A DNA stretch of 64,000 bases from Athripsodes cinereus (Eukaryota > Arthropoda > Insecta > Trichoptera > Leptoceridae). The translations under genes and the position numbers were made by a program. This document shows, piece after piece, positions 42,110-53,824 of the stretch. The stretch spans positions 2,728,001 through 2,792,000 of the forward strand of contig OX388312.1 in assembly GCA_947579605.1 (NCBI GenBank), given 5' to 3'. Each line of letters starts with the position of its first letter. Position 1 is the stretch's first letter. The notes beneath the pieces were generated by a model. It searched no databases. It saw only the letters and a list, made by a program, of their open reading frames with translations, and was not told the origin of the DNA.

Positions 42110-43005
42110 TTAGAATATTGTCGCTCAATTAATCATCTATTAAACACAGTATGTATTCAACAATATTGTCTTCCTTACATAATATTTTGAATGGATCTAC
42201 TGCATGGCTAAACAAGCAGCAGTAAGATAATAGAAGGATTTTTGTACTTTATCTATAACTTAAAAATTCTTGATTTTATTTAAAATTTTCTCGTCAAATT
42301 TGACGTGTAACATTCAAACATTTACCATAAAAATACAGTTACACTTTGAGTTCATATAATAATTTCAATATAATTAAAATTGCTACCAAAGTTTTAAACA
42401 TATTACATTTTAATATAATATCAATACATTATGTCTGTTCGCTCGTACCTACTCTCGTACATTGTATATGTATATAAACAGCGTGTAATATTCGAAATAT
42501 TTACCTACGTAAAATATATAATCATAATAATAATAACAATTATTATTATTTTTAATATTGTTATTTTGGCATTTCTGCGAAAAATAAAACGCTGATACAA
42601 TCAAAATGTCTACTGCACAAAATAATAATATGCATATTTAACGTTTCTTATTCAAAATACGCAATCTCCATTTAACAAATTCATCAATGAATTTGTCTGT
42701 TATTTTTTTCACTATTTTATATTAAAATTTGTTATTATATAATATAGCAGTACAAGGACATCTGATAATTAGTAAAAAATTTTAAATCAACAAGAGTATG
42801 AATATTATGTTTTTGAGTGTATGGTGAATTTAATTTATAGGTAAGTATTTTTTATGTATTGGAGATGATATTTTTGAAGTGAGATACAATTATGTATGTT
42901 TTATTATTAAATTAAATATTTTGTTGCCACAATGTAGTATATACCTACCTTATATTATAAAAAAAACAAATATTGTTTTCCTCCTTCTTAACTTTCTTTT
43001 AAATT
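42110..43005. other. No gene seen
   Basis: Very AT-rich; no frame, repeat end or RNA gene recognised. Confidence 0.5.
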
Positions 43006-43011
43006 AGTGGT

Positions 43012-43138
43012 GGTAATGTAAAAGGCAGGTGTTCAAAAAAAGGATCACAATATAAATTCAGCGATGATGTTTGGCATCCATCTTGAATAAACAGTCTGCT
43101 GGCTACTCCACTTGTGGAATATGTCGTAAGGAGTTGTA
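43012..43138 (+). repeat. Family A fragment
   Basis: ATGTAAAAGGCAGGTGTTC, TTCAGCGATGATGTTTGG and CTGCTGGCTACTCCACTTGT. Confidence 0.75.
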
Positions 43139-43159
43139 TATATTTAAGTATTAGTTAAT

Positions 43160-43342
43160 AACCGAGAGGAGCTACGGCGTTGCAGGATCTGGAATCGATT
43201 ACCAGAAGCCTGGAACCAACTACCAGTGGATCTAGGGCATAGCCAACTTACTACCACATTCAGGAACAAGCTGAAAGCATTACTATTTAGGAGATGTCAC
43301 GACACCCTAAATGATGATGACTGGATGGTCACGGATCACTAA
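43160..43342 (+). pseudogene. Jockey/CR1-type LINE, C-terminal 60 codons
   Basis: Open frame NREELRRCRIWNRLPEAWNQ, then TTTFRNKLKALLF to a TAA at 43,340-43,342. The W-N-x-L-P and F-R/K-x-x-L-K motifs are the usual C-terminal signature. A short 3' UTR follows (ATCAATGCACAGTAAAG, then AATAAATAAATAA) like that of the TTAGTTGGAAG tail family. Confidence 0.8.
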
Positions 43343-43419
43343 ACGGCGCCGAATACAAATATATCAATGCACAGTAAAGAATAAATAAATAATTAAATGA
43401 TTTATTCGAGTTTAGTGAG

Positions 43420-43855
43420 ACACCTCATCGCTGGATTCCATGAGGAAGTAAGAATCAGAAAGGGGAGAGACAAAAGGTATAAAGAAGGAAAACTAGAGAA
43501 AATAATGAAACCTCTGTGCTAATGGAGAATTATTGCAAAAATAATATATAGAATGGAGTTATAAGTGCTTTATTTCAAACCATAAATTTTATGTTGCAAA
43601 CATCAATTTTTGATTATTATAGTTGTTATTGGTTGATGGCTGGTAGGTAGTGCCTATTGGGCACAAGTAAAAACACATATTACTCGTATTATTATTATTA
43701 TTATTACTATTTGTATGCAAAGCTCATGCGGCGGGGTGCACTACATTAATTTGCATATTGGAATATTTTTATTCATACATGTTGGCAGATTTTATGGTAG
43801 GGTTACCAAACATTGTTTTATATTTTATTTGTACCTGTCAAAGCTTTTTTAGTCG
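43420..43855. other. No gene seen
   Basis: Contains an (ATT)n run near 43,688-43,710; otherwise featureless. Confidence 0.4.
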
Positions 43856-43879
43856 TGTAGGTATATTACTATTGGTGAA

Positions 43880-44040
43880 ACATCATCGTTTTTATATTTA
43901 TTTATTTATTCAATCTTTACTGTACATTGATTACATACAATTTCATTTAAGGCATACATTGAATTAAAATATAAATCAATATACAGAGGGCGAGTTAATC
44001 GCAAAGGCGCGATCTCATCCAACTAACCTAAATTTTTAAA
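43880..44040 (-). repeat. LINE 3' UTR fragment (TTAGTTGGAAG type)
   Basis: Reverse-sense ATTTATTTATTCAATCTTTA, AGAGGGCGAGTTAATCGC and ATCTCATCCAACTAACC match 32,090-32,205. Confidence 0.75.
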
Positions 44041-44299
44041 CCTGAATCATAACATTAAAAAAAAAAAACAAAAATTCAAAGCTATTGAAAAAAACTTGCA
44101 AAATAAACACACACATTTACATACATGCATATATTTACACAAAAATTAATAAAGAAATATGTAAATGAATTAATATTTATTCGTTATTTACTGTGCATTG
44201 CGCACAAGCAGTCAGTCAGTAACAAAGCTATAGTCGCAGCTAAAAGTGCACCATATATGGAGGACCAAATACATACATGCGTGTTAAGAATCGAGTCGA

Positions 44300-44530
44300 A
44301 TATACAAAACCTTAGTATTTTAACTCAAAATTTAACCTCCAAAATCCGCAGCCACCAGATCACATCATCCATCTGTAAGAGCACAGTAAGTCCTGAAATT
44401 CTCTTTGAAATGCTAATTTTGGACACTCGTTTATCAGATGGTCGATGGTTTCTGTCATTCCACATGTGCACGCCAGTCAATCGAGCCATCCCCATTTGTA
44501 TAAGTTAGAAGCAGTACAGCATACATCGTA
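44300..44530 (-). pseudogene. LINE C-terminal zinc-knuckle fragment
   Basis: In sense one frame reads LACTCGMTETIDHLINECPK, a CCHC knuckle (C-x-C, H, C) as in R1/Jockey-type elements. An in-frame TGA lies just before it and further stops follow, so it is dead. Confidence 0.65.
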
Positions 44531-44539
44531 TCTTATACG

Positions 44540-45440
44540 ATTGTTTTTCACCATATTGGCTATTAATGACTAAAGGCATTGAAACAAGAGCAGCTCTAGC
44601 AAGAACCTACTCAGAACGTCTGAGAAGGCTAGTGTCATACCATACGTGCGACTGCGAGTAAAATTCTTAGAGATAGAATCAGAAATATTGATATTAGAAC
44701 AATATGTGACACGGGGGACATAGTGTGGTGGAGTACGAAGAGGAGACGATTCTGAAGAGACCATGTAGACAAGGTGGCTGACATCACATTGCTGTAATGG
44801 AAACTTCAGCTGACTCGCGTTCACAAGTAAGACCACCAAAAGATGATTCAGAAATAAAAGCAGGTGGAAAATAAAAATCCAGATATGATTATTGTAAAGG
44901 CAATGCTTGCCATCAAACTTTATGATATAACTCGAAAGTGAAAGTTTGTCAAATTTCTGCATAATATTTGTTAATATTAGTCATCTGTATATCTATTATG
45001 TCAGTTCCATTGATAACTTCGACGTTTTTTGCTTCACTTAGAAATTATTAAAACTATTCAATTAGTCCTTTTTTACATCTACCTATTCCTTAAGATGAGT
45101 AAACCTATATCAAATAATAATTACGTTTCCTTTCTAGGTGTGAAAAATATAGTGACAACTTTGTAAACCTTCTCGACATTTTCATTAAAAAATATATTTT
45201 AATAATGCTGAGTCTTTATGAAAAGTTTTTTTTTGCTTTTAACACCCCTGCATCCTATAAATTTCAAGTTCCAACCCTTGCATGTTCACATACATCACCA
45301 TTTGTAAGCATTTAATCGGAAATCGGGATGAATTTAAAATAAAGTGGATGTGTCAACATTCATTATATCACCATGTCTAGTGTTCTAGTATGTTTTGTAC
45401 TTATACGAACATCGTGACCCTCTCTCTCTCTGGTTCTCTC
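44540..45440. other. No gene seen
   Basis: The 130-codon minus frame at 44,570-44,962 has no family motif and odd composition; I do not call it. Possibly the 5' continuation of the LINE scrap on its left. Confidence 0.35.
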
Positions 45441-45447
45441 TCTGGTT

Positions 45448-45555
45448 TCAATCCTGGGATTGGTTTGCAGCAAATATCTCTTTAATTCTTCTCCTCCACT
45501 CCTCCCTGTCTTGTGCGGTTCTTTTAAATTCTGCATATGATGATATCTTATATCC
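45448..45555 (-). pseudogene. RTE-like LINE, C-terminal end
   Basis: In sense: YAEFKRTAQDREEWRRRIKE, then IFAANQSQD and TGA at 45,450-45,448. The AQDR-x-x-W block is an RTE end signature. A (GA)n-rich tail follows. Confidence 0.75.
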
Positions 45556-45639
45556 ATTTACAGATATCTCACAGCTTTTCGCAAGTTAAAGTAATCTCAA
45601 TCTAAAATGCAAGTTTTCAATCAAGGACCACTTAAATAT

Positions 45640-45790
45640 TTTCTGAGATGGAAGCCAGTCCCTATTTCAATCGATATTCTTGTCCTATTAGTGCTATGTC
45701 TTCTATTAATCCCATATCAGGTCCCTCCAATATCGACTATCACCCTGGCGTAGGCGTCTTTTCTGTGCCAGCTAGGACAACTCCTTCAAA
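45640..45790 (-). pseudogene. RTE C-terminal tail, relative of 5,843
   Basis: KDAYARVIVDIGGT followed by a stop and YGINRR aligns by eye with the VIANVGVRVT, stop, YGTDR end at 5,843-5,880. Confidence 0.65.
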
Positions 45791-45849
45791 ATCGTTATTT
45801 TGTAGTGTAATTTGGGTCTTAAAAAATTTAGCAACGGAAGTAGGCACTT

Positions 45850-46650
45850 AAAATACCGAATCATAAATAACTGAAGTGCCGTTTTGTCCAGTATAATAAT
45901 TATACTGTTGCGTCTGGTTCCTAGAAAAATGCAGTTGTCCGCTTCTTTACTATGAAAACCGTGGGTGTACTTTTTCATTTAAGGAAATCATCTCAAAAAT
46001 ATATTCCTCATTTTCTTCTTGGGCAGATCAATGAACTGGTTGCTTGTAGATTTGCTAATTATTTTATTTTATTTTTTTATTTACATCTTTAACAGGGATA
46101 CAAAATTACAAGTCTACAAAATTGTTTATACTTAAATGGTTGGTAACTTCTGAAAAGCATTAAACGAGGTCTGGAAACAACTAATTAATACTAATAATAT
46201 AATAATTCATATTAATAATAATTGCAAACCTTTAGTTTCTCGTACAATATATAAAATATAATATGTCTTTGAGTATCTAACCCGAGATGTCGTCAAAGGA
46301 AATAGATTGTTAGAAGGTATAATAGTTGGTAAATGTCACACAGCAAGGTCCTAGTGTGTGGTGATAGCGAAGGTGCTGGCTGGCTGGCCCTCCCCCTGGG
46401 CGGTGGAGGTAGGCGGCCTGAGAGATTACAGAGCCGTGAGCAGGCATTCATAATGGAATCTTCTTGGAGGTGTGCATGATTATACAATCTTTTATAACAG
46501 AAGCGTCTCAGGTTGTCAAATTTAATCGTTTCTGTCTTTCACTTGGAATTTGTGTTAGTGGATTTGTAGTTGTTTTTTTTAAATTTATTTCTGCTTTAAT
46601 ATCCAAGAATAAAAAGGATATTTTGGTTTAGTTAAAAAAATGATAAAATA
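45850..46650. other. No gene seen
   Basis: A GC-richer patch at 46,370-46,440 has no frame with support. Otherwise AT-rich. Confidence 0.4.
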
Positions 46651-46654
46651 AAAT

Positions 46655-46815
46655 GATCGGTAGCCTTATGTGTAGAGTTCGAGCGTCGAGAATAATCGAG
46701 AGCTTTTAGTTTTTTTGTTGCTCAGACTACATTTCATGACACGAACATATTCCTGTGAGGGTGTTTGGGGTGTGTTTGAATGTATTTCAAATCCAGATTA
46801 ATCTTAAAAAAAACT
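46655..46815 (+). repeat. tRNA-derived SINE, decayed
   Basis: GATCGGTAGCCTTATGTGTA (box A-like) and the end TGTATTTCAAATCCAGATTA match the SINE 3' module; box B is no longer clear. Confidence 0.65.
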
Positions 46816-46918
46816 TTAATGTTTTCATTATTTAACCAGTGTCCATATGAAATACGAAATCCGAACAAAAAAATTCTGACGTAAACCCATGACAAACCGG
46901 AAATAAGACTTGAGATGT

Positions 46919-47322
46919 GCATGATCAATATCATAAAGACTTTTCCATCGATTGGGTACACGTGATAAATATCATAACGACTTTTCCACTGATTGAATAT
47001 ACTTCATTAATATCATAACGACTGATCCACTGATTGTATATAGGTAGATGATCAATATCACAATAAAATTTTCCAGTGATTGGATATAGGTAGGTACATG
47101 ATCAGCATCACAATGTATATTCCACTGATTGAATTTACATGATCAATATCATCAAGACTATTCCACTGATTGGATATAGGTACATGATCAATATCACAAT
47201 GCATATTCCGCTGATTGGATTTACATACAAACATTATCAATATCATAAAAACTCTTCCACTGTTTGAATATAGGTAGGCACATGATCAATATAACAATGA
47301 ATATTCCACTGATTGGACATAA
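46919..47322 (+). repeat. Minisatellite, ~8 units of ~45-60 bp
   Basis: Each unit carries ATGATCAATATCA, then TTCCACTGATTG, and often ATATAGGTA. Unit length varies. Minus-strand frames 46,734 and 47,058 are translations of the array. Confidence 0.9.
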
Positions 47323-47329
47323 TATGTCT

Positions 47330-47800
47330 TATTATGTATACGATCAATATAATTACAGCTAGATACCCCACTAGAGGGAAACGTTGTGATAATATAAATA
47401 CTTACATAGAAAAGGATTTTGTAGTGCGTTCTGTGTTACTATCAATTCATTCAACATCCTTAAACTGTCCCTGTTGGGGTAGTGGGTAACCCAAAATATC
47501 CTCAGTACACAAGTTTAAGACAACTTCCCTAATGTGTGTTGCCTCTTATGAATATCCACACACACTCCTCGGGCATTGCTGGGGGCCTAGGGGGCTGTAA
47601 CAGGGGGGGGGGGGGTGGACTAAGAAATCCTTGTAACAAGCAGACGATAAAGATTATCTCTAAGCTGCAGACCACAATATTATGACATTGACGAAGCAGA
47701 TGCGAAAATATGAATGTCCATTTTTGTTAATTATTAGGTAGCTTTTACTATTAAGTTTTAAAACTGAAGATAATTTATAGAATGGAATCAAAAACAGGTG
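47330..47800. other. No gene; 13-bp poly(G)
   Basis: A run of 13 G at 47,603-47,615 is the only landmark. A C/G-rich patch lies on its left. Confidence 0.5.
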
Positions 47801-47809
47801 TGAGAAGTG

Positions 47810-47920
47810 CAAACTAGATGGTTGGATGACGTGAGGAAAATCGCTAGAAGAAAGTGAATGCAGAAAAACCACGAAAGAAAAGAGTGGAAAACCATATGGG
47901 AATATATAAATAAGACTTAA
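47810..47920 (+). pseudogene. RTE-like LINE, C-terminal scrap
   Basis: QTRWLDDVRKIARRK, a TGA, then MQKNHERKEWKTIWEYINKT and TAA. W-x-D-D and ER-x-E-W fit the end of insect RTE polymerases. Confidence 0.7.
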
Positions 47921-47924
47921 TTGC

Positions 47925-48300
47925 CATCAACATAGCATGCAGTCATAACGTGTTTATAAAAAATCCAACAAAAATTTCGAATACGGACTCAAAAGGTTAT
48001 AAATTAAATACTATAAATTATTGATAGTAATTTTTTGATCTAGTTTAATAGAATGGCTCTTGATAATTAATAAGAATATTGTATTTTGTTTTGCATTAAG
48101 AGCAGATTCATCGATCGTTAATTTCTTTAAATTAATTGAATATTATTAAAACGAAAATATGTATCTACAGATAAAATATAGGCTTAATTATTTTGAACTC
48201 ATACATGTAATTACATAACAAAAAATGTTACGTACGAGTATTTTCATCGAGGGCAAGATAACTCAAATACTATTTGTAACATTTTCTTTGCGTTTACATA
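47925..48300. other. No gene seen
   Basis: AT-rich, no landmark. Confidence 0.45.
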
Positions 48301-48304
48301 CATA

Positions 48305-48430
48305 TATCAATTGAAGAGAGAGACCCACCACACACCCGGATATCTCAGGAGTCGTTTACTCCTACTTTTCCGCACATTCAAACCAAAATTGTCCTCACGG
48401 GTGGGCCATTGGGGAGGCCTGAAGGGTATA
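48305..48430 (-). repeat. R1-like 3'-UTR fragment
   Basis: GAGAGAGACCCACCACACAC, CCGGATATCTCAGGAGTC, ACCAAAATTGTCCTCACGG; closest to the copy at 4,960-5,165. Confidence 0.75.
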
Positions 48431-48434
48431 TATC

Positions 48435-49120
48435 AAAAAGACAATTTTGTGATTTTGTAATGTTCACAGTTTTGCATCATCACGGATACAGTGATGAGAA
48501 ATACTTTGTTTGTGATGGACAAGCACATTAATGACAACTATTTTACGGGGGGTTTATTTCACATATTATAATAATTATTAAATTATATATACATACATAC
48601 ACACATACCTGGTATTATTTTCATACTAGACTTAGACCCATTTTAACTCAAAGAGTAGGTACTAAGAACTTTTGTTAACTATAGAAAAGGAGGCTAATTA
48701 AAATCATTTTTGACTTTCTTAAAATAAAAAGAGTTAAAACCATAAAGGTTTATATTTATTTACGGTAGATGGAGGTAGGTGAATGATGTAAAAATAATTT
48801 TATAGTGCCTTTAAGATATTACAAAGAAATGGGTACTTTCAGAAAATTAATTCAGAAACTTACCTGAAAGATGTAAGTTATCAAGGAATGGATTGATTTT
48901 CTAATAACTTAGTGCATTTGTTCTTGAAAATATATATAGTATGTAGGTACCTATAGATTTAGTATTGTTCTGTTTCATGATGTGATTTTTTAGATTATTA
49001 TGTAATAATTGTTATTTTTTGAGCTTTTTATTTGCTACCGCGGTTTCGGTGGAGCGTCCACCATTAACGAGCGTTAATCTAAAACATTGACTCTTATTTT
49101 ATTTTTATTTTTTATGACTA
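48435..49120. other. No gene seen
   Basis: AT-rich; no supportable feature. Confidence 0.45.
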
Positions 49121-49124
49121 ATTT

Positions 49125-49230
49125 TAATGAATTTTTTTATTCTTTACATTGATTACAAGCAAATTTACACAAAAATACATTTAAAACAAATACAATCATA
49201 AAATCAATATACAAAGGGCGAGTTTATTAA
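49125..49230 (-). repeat. LINE 3' UTR fragment (TTAGTTGGAAG type)
   Basis: ATTCTTTACATTGATTACAA to TATACAAAGGGCGAGTT matches the tail at 43,880. A shorter scrap with TTACTGTACATTGACTACAA is at about 54,190. Confidence 0.65.
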
Positions 49231-49290
49231 TATGTATATCTAATGATCAACACCCAACAATCATATTTAGATGCACATAAAGTTGATCAT

Positions 49291-49506
49291 CTGGGCTACT
49301 CTTGACACAATCTAAATACGATCTTAATCTAGTCTTGATCTTGATCATACGACGCACGAAGTGACTATTGGCCAAAAATACAGGCATACAGATCGCGCGG
49401 TAGCGGTAGTGCGGTGTTTTTGATCATAGTCCCTTCGTGCGTCGTATGATCAAGATCAAGACTAGATTAAGATCGTGTTTAGATTTTGTCAAGAGTAATC
49501 CTGCAG
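49291..49506. mobile_element. Hairpin MITE (copy 3)
   Basis: Same family as 25,965 and 26,211; arms GATCTTAATCTAGTCTTGAT and its complement, with a centre of inverted GCGGTAG-type sequence. Confidence 0.85.
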
Positions 49507-49952
49507 TTTAGTTTTGTTTACGAGTATTTTTGTATATTTTAAATTATTGTATTGAGTTTATTTGTGTTATTTTGATTATTATCTGACAACTTAATTGTTG
49601 TAGGTACAAAAGGCTTTCATGCCATATAATGTATTAATAAATAAATAGATAAACTAACCTGGTAAATACGATTGTAAATAATGCAATTACTGGCAAACAT
49701 ACGTTCCTCCATATAAACAAAACGGCTTAAAATATTTTAATAGATTTGTGCTGGGACTATAACTAGAATTATTACCTACATAGTTAAATTCTAAAATATT
49801 ATATTGTTTTAATAAGTACCTACATTCTGTAATCATGAGAATATTATAGGTGTAGCTGAACACGAGATTGTTTGAATTATTATTGCAAAGTAATATCTTC
49901 AAAGAGGTTTATCTAACATATTTTTAGAAGTATGTTTCATTATAGTTCATAC

Positions 49953-50173
49953 AACGAAAAATGTACCAACATGCAGCCCTGCCGGACTCTAGTTATTGCG
50001 ATCCAGAAGGTGTCAGTTGGACTACTAGATATTCTTACAGAACAATTCGAGTTCAGATGCAGAGCTTTATCATGGACACCACCTTTGGCGGGATGCCGAT
50101 TGCGGCTAGTATTTTTTTCCATATGGTTGGTCTGAGAGGGCTGTCAAAAGTTTTTTTTGTAGTCAATGAAGCA
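49953..50173 (-). pseudogene. RTE reverse transcriptase, central fragment
   Basis: In sense: SFIDYKKNFDSPLRPTIWKK, IGIPPKVVSMIKL, then VRQGCM. These are the RT block around the first catalytic aspartate and the VRQGC block. Frames are broken by stops between them. Confidence 0.7.
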
Positions 50174-50320
50174 ACATGCGAGTAGTGGGTCACCATTCAG
50201 CAATTGTATGCCTATATTATTAGCATCATGGCATCCCAGTGATATAGAGCTAGTGTTTCTTATACAAGTTGTTTCTTCGTGCTTTAAAAATATATGACTT
50301 TCTAGATCTTCGTCAATTCC

Positions 50321-50443
50321 TCAATTTCGAGGATTGTGACCATCATGCCTCGTTCCGTATACCATCTGTCTCCACCTCGAGCGATCCTCCGTCACGTGCA
50401 AGGCCCAGTCCGGTGAACTCTGTGCGATCTCTTTAATGTGGTC
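50321..50443 (-). pseudogene. RTE LINE, C-terminal end
   Basis: DHIKEIAQSSPDW, then HVTEDRSRWRQMVYGTRHDG and HNPRN with TGA at 50,323-50,321. Same ending as 20,959-21,125. May be the other end of the element whose RT fragment lies at 49,953. Confidence 0.8.
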
Positions 50444-50449
50444 GCTTCA

Positions 50450-51045
50450 TCTTGCTGGCACAAATAATAAAGACGTGATAATGTTCAACTAACTGTATAC
50501 TTCATTACATTCGAAATCACAATAAGAAACCCAAAATGGATTTCCTTAGACTACCTTATTAATTATTCTTGGACCATTCTCCATGTGTGGTCTCTTTCTC
50601 AGGTAGGTAATGGTACATTTGGGGGGGGTCTGTGTCTTAAGTTTGTTTAGGAGTTATGTAGAAATTTGTTGCCGGTTATTTTGCAAGATTGTAATATTGC
50701 AATAATGTCTTTAAGGTGGTTTCAGTGAAATTAATGATGTTAGTTAATACACAACATTATATTAATATAATCACTACGGAACACGTGTCCAGATGGGGAT
50801 AGTGGTCAGAAACCTTCAAATATTTGACATGCTGAATTTCTACGCAACGTTGACTGGAAGGCATTGTAAAGAAAGGAAAACTTAAAGTACGCAAAAAATT
50901 AATAATGCTGGGTGAAAAATGTGTAATTGGCAAAAACGGTAAAATAATCAATTTTCAACAATGAAATACTCTCAAAACTTGTTGACCCTGCGAACATTTT
51001 GATTTGATAAAATATGAAAACAAATATTTACTACCAATAGTATTG
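50450..51045. other. No gene seen
   Basis: AT-rich, one GGGGGG run near 50,621; no supportable feature. Confidence 0.4.
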
Positions 51046-51049
51046 AAGA

Positions 51050-51240
51050 ATCCCACCCATACTCGAATATCTCAGAAATCGGGGGACTTCTATTTATCAG
51101 CTCTTCTAAGCAAAACTTTTGTCCTCACGGGCGGGCCCTAATGGGCAGCCTGAAGGGCTGGCCGGCCAATACCGCCTCGTGGGAATCTTTTATGCTACAT
51201 TTACGTCTTCGATGCCCCTCTCAGGAGGATAAAATGCAAT
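51050..51240 (-). repeat. R1-like 3'-UTR fragment
   Basis: TCCCACCCATACTCGAATAT, TTTTGTCCTCACGGGCGGGC, GGCTGGCCGGCCAATACC and CGATGCCCCTCTCAGGAGG in reverse sense. Confidence 0.75.
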
Positions 51241-51244
51241 CATA

Positions 51245-51555
51245 AACGAATCAAACACAACGAATAACAATAATAAATAAACAAAGCCAATAATTTATTA
51301 CCAATAGGTATTAGATTTTTACTTAAAAAAACTTAACTTTTTCCCTCTCACGGAAAGCAATATTCTTGTGTTGTGAAGGTGGAGTAGGTCAGCAGCAGGC
51401 GAAATAAAACCCTGGTCTTTCGTAAAAATATTTTAGGATCTTAGACCTATTTTTAATTTAAATCAGTGGTTAACTCCCACACAAATGTGTATGAAATTGA
51501 AACTATCAAGTTAGTTCGTGAAAAGCACCATTACAGGGCATACATTTCACATTAG
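51245..51555. other. No gene seen
   Basis: A possible further LINE-tail hairpin near 51,341-51,377 (CCTTCAC/GTGAGAGG) is too weak to call. Confidence 0.35.
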
Positions 51556-51560
51556 AAGCG

Positions 51561-51691
51561 TACACTGAGAAAAATACTTACAACGAATCATAGATTCGTA
51601 CTAATGAATCGTTTGTACTATCTCTGGTCCTAATCTGATAGTGCGTACCAATGATTCGTTGTGAAATTTCGTTAGTATTTTTCTCAGTGTA
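51561..51691. mobile_element. Tc1/mariner-type MITE, 127 bp, TA target
   Basis: Perfect 16-bp TIRs CACTGAGAAAAATACT and AGTATTTTTCTCAGTG are flanked by TA on both sides. Inside, CAACGAATCA and TGATTCGTTG extend the pairing. No coding capacity; TA duplication suggests the Tc1/mariner superfamily. Confidence 0.8.
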
Positions 51692-51699
51692 AGTATACT

Positions 51700-52240
51700 A
51701 AAAACATGGATATAAATTATATTTTGTCAAATAAATATATTATTTATTTCCTTGAATCAATCAATATAAGTTTGAAATTTGGGAATAAGTTTGTATAGTA
51801 ACTATGTTTTCTTATCAAATTATCTAAATTACTCACTATCTATATTATATCTTATACCGAATAATTTCCGAAAATACTTAATAATGATCCACGATCTACA
51901 TATTAGATATATACTAAGAACAAACAAAAGTTTTTCACTGAAATGTCAAACGCATCAAATATGATCATGATTTATTAGTATGGGCCTAACTTCACATTAA
52001 TCTATATTATTATAAACACGTTGTGATTGCGAATGTTTATTTGTGTGTCGAACAGTAATATACTTTTCTTTTCTTTTAATGACCTTTACCAATATTCATG
52101 TTCTTGGTCAGTATCAAGTATGTTTGTTCTTCTATATTTTCGTTAAAAATAAACTATATGTACATACATAATATTATACAATTGGCATCCGGTGAAGTGC
52201 GGAAGTAAAGCTCTTCAAGATTTGGATGTTACATATATAT
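51700..52240. other. No gene seen
   Basis: AT-rich, no landmark. Confidence 0.45.
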
Positions 52241-52250
52241 GTGTTTGGAG

Positions 52251-52619
52251 CAGGGATGTCGCGAATATCCGCATCCGTAAATGCGGAGCTTCCGCATGTA
52301 TTTAGACATCTGCATCCGCATCCGCAATAATCAATGCGGATGATCATGCGGATGCGGATGTAAGAAAAGTTGCGGTAATATTACTTTTTATTACGTATAA
52401 TGCTCCTATTTTAAATTTCCTTTACTAATTGTAATTAGTTAAAATGTAAATAATTACTATATCATTATTTTTATTCTTAATTCATATACTTTTTTTTCTT
52501 TAACATCTTAAACATCCGCATCCACATTCGCATCCGCATACGCGGATGTGAGCTTACAAAAATCCGCATCCGCATTCACATCCGCGGATGTGTAAAATTC
52601 GACATCCGCAACATCCCTA
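52251..52619. mobile_element. hAT-type non-autonomous element, 369 bp, 8-bp TSD
   Basis: GTTTGGAG is duplicated exactly at 52,243-52,250 and 52,620-52,627. Ends CAGGGATGT and ACATCCCTA form short TIRs. Both sides carry many GCGGATGCGGATG/CATCCGCATCCGC units in inverted arrangement. The 8-bp duplication and CAGGG start point to hAT. There is no transposase. Confidence 0.92.
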
Positions 52620-52629
52620 GTTTGGAGTA

Positions 52630-53510
52630 TTGTTTAAAATTATGTGTATCCTTACGTTAGTACCTATCATACAAGATTCATATCCAAGTTTGGGACTTAC
52701 TCAATCTATGTGAGTTGTTATTTTATTACAATTATTCTGAAAAATTATTATAGGAGTGGTGATTTTTTTTGGACCCCTGAGTACCTTAGTACTTGTATAT
52801 AACGAGTATTTTTTAGACATTGATTGTGTTTTGCATTAATTTTTTTCAAATATACAAGAAAAAACATGTTTTTTTGTTCAATGTTAAATTAAGTTCCGTA
52901 AAGTAGTAGTATTTCATATTAGGTATTTTCATAGTGAATCTGGATTCAAAATAAAACCAAATAGGTACATCCCAAATAATCTTAAACTCGACAAAACATT
53001 TGGTCATGGAGGTGGAGCAGAAAGTCAATCGATAACGAGAAAATTCCTACACGAATCTCTCGTCCCCGAAAAGCAGTTTTTCATTATGTTACACAACATT
53101 GTGATGCACAATTTATAGTGTTATGAGTAATCGACGGGCGTTACACTAGTATGTAATATTATATATTATAATTTGAATATCAAGTTGTCGTTGTTGTTAT
53201 TATTAATAATAAGATGACCTCTGGTGGGAAGATTGTTCCAAAGTATTGGGACAACTCACACAAGATCCAATTATCTCTAATGACGATACTGACATAAGAT
53301 ATATTAAGTTTTGATCAAGTACCTTTGTCATATTATTTTATATATGGATGTTTGTAACAATATTATTATTTAGTATGACGAGGAGGTGAGGGATGAAATA
53401 TTGGGGAGGGGGTAGGTAGACTTAGGGGGTTGAAAGTTGTACATTGGTTGAAATTACTAATACGATGACCTGACTCAGATTTTCAATTTGATTTTGCAAA
53501 CCTTACATAC
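52630..53510. other. No gene seen
   Basis: AT-rich; GGGGAGGGGGTAGG near 53,403 is the only compositional landmark. Confidence 0.4.
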
Positions 53511-53519
53511 AAGTATCAT

Positions 53520-53817
53520 GCATACTATCACGCCGCTTCCCTCGTTAGGTAGGCAGAAAGGATCGAGCGCAACTTACTCCTATCGTTGCATACACCTTTT
53601 GCTTCCGTCACTGTGGTACAATTTGGTTTAAATAGCCTTTCCATTTGATCCTCAGACCGCTACGTCTCCGAGCACAATTCCTCTCAGCCAAATATATTTT
53701 CTTGGTCATTCTGTCCACATTCATTCTTTCTGCGTGCCCTAACATTAAAAATCTTCGTTTTAGTAAATAGCGATTTTCTCTGTCCTCTTGTGTATTGCTG
53801 TTTTTATACATCATTAA
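53520..53817 (-). pseudogene. RTE-clade LINE, C-terminal fragment
   Basis: YLLKRRFLMLGHAERMNVDR, then KKIYLAERNCARRRSG and IKWKGYLNQ is the RTE GH-x-x-R to GR-x-x-x-W region. The 3' end (GCCTACCTAACGAGGGAAG, GGCGTGATAGTATG) again resembles the family A end. Frame broken. Confidence 0.8.
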
Positions 53818-53824
53818 ATGATTA

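Noticed and set aside
44570..44962. 130-codon minus frame as a host gene
   Set aside because: No recognisable domain and next to LINE debris; likely chance or decayed LINE.
46919..47322. CRISPR-like array
   Set aside because: Units are contiguous variable tandem repeats without unique spacers, and the DNA is clearly eukaryotic.
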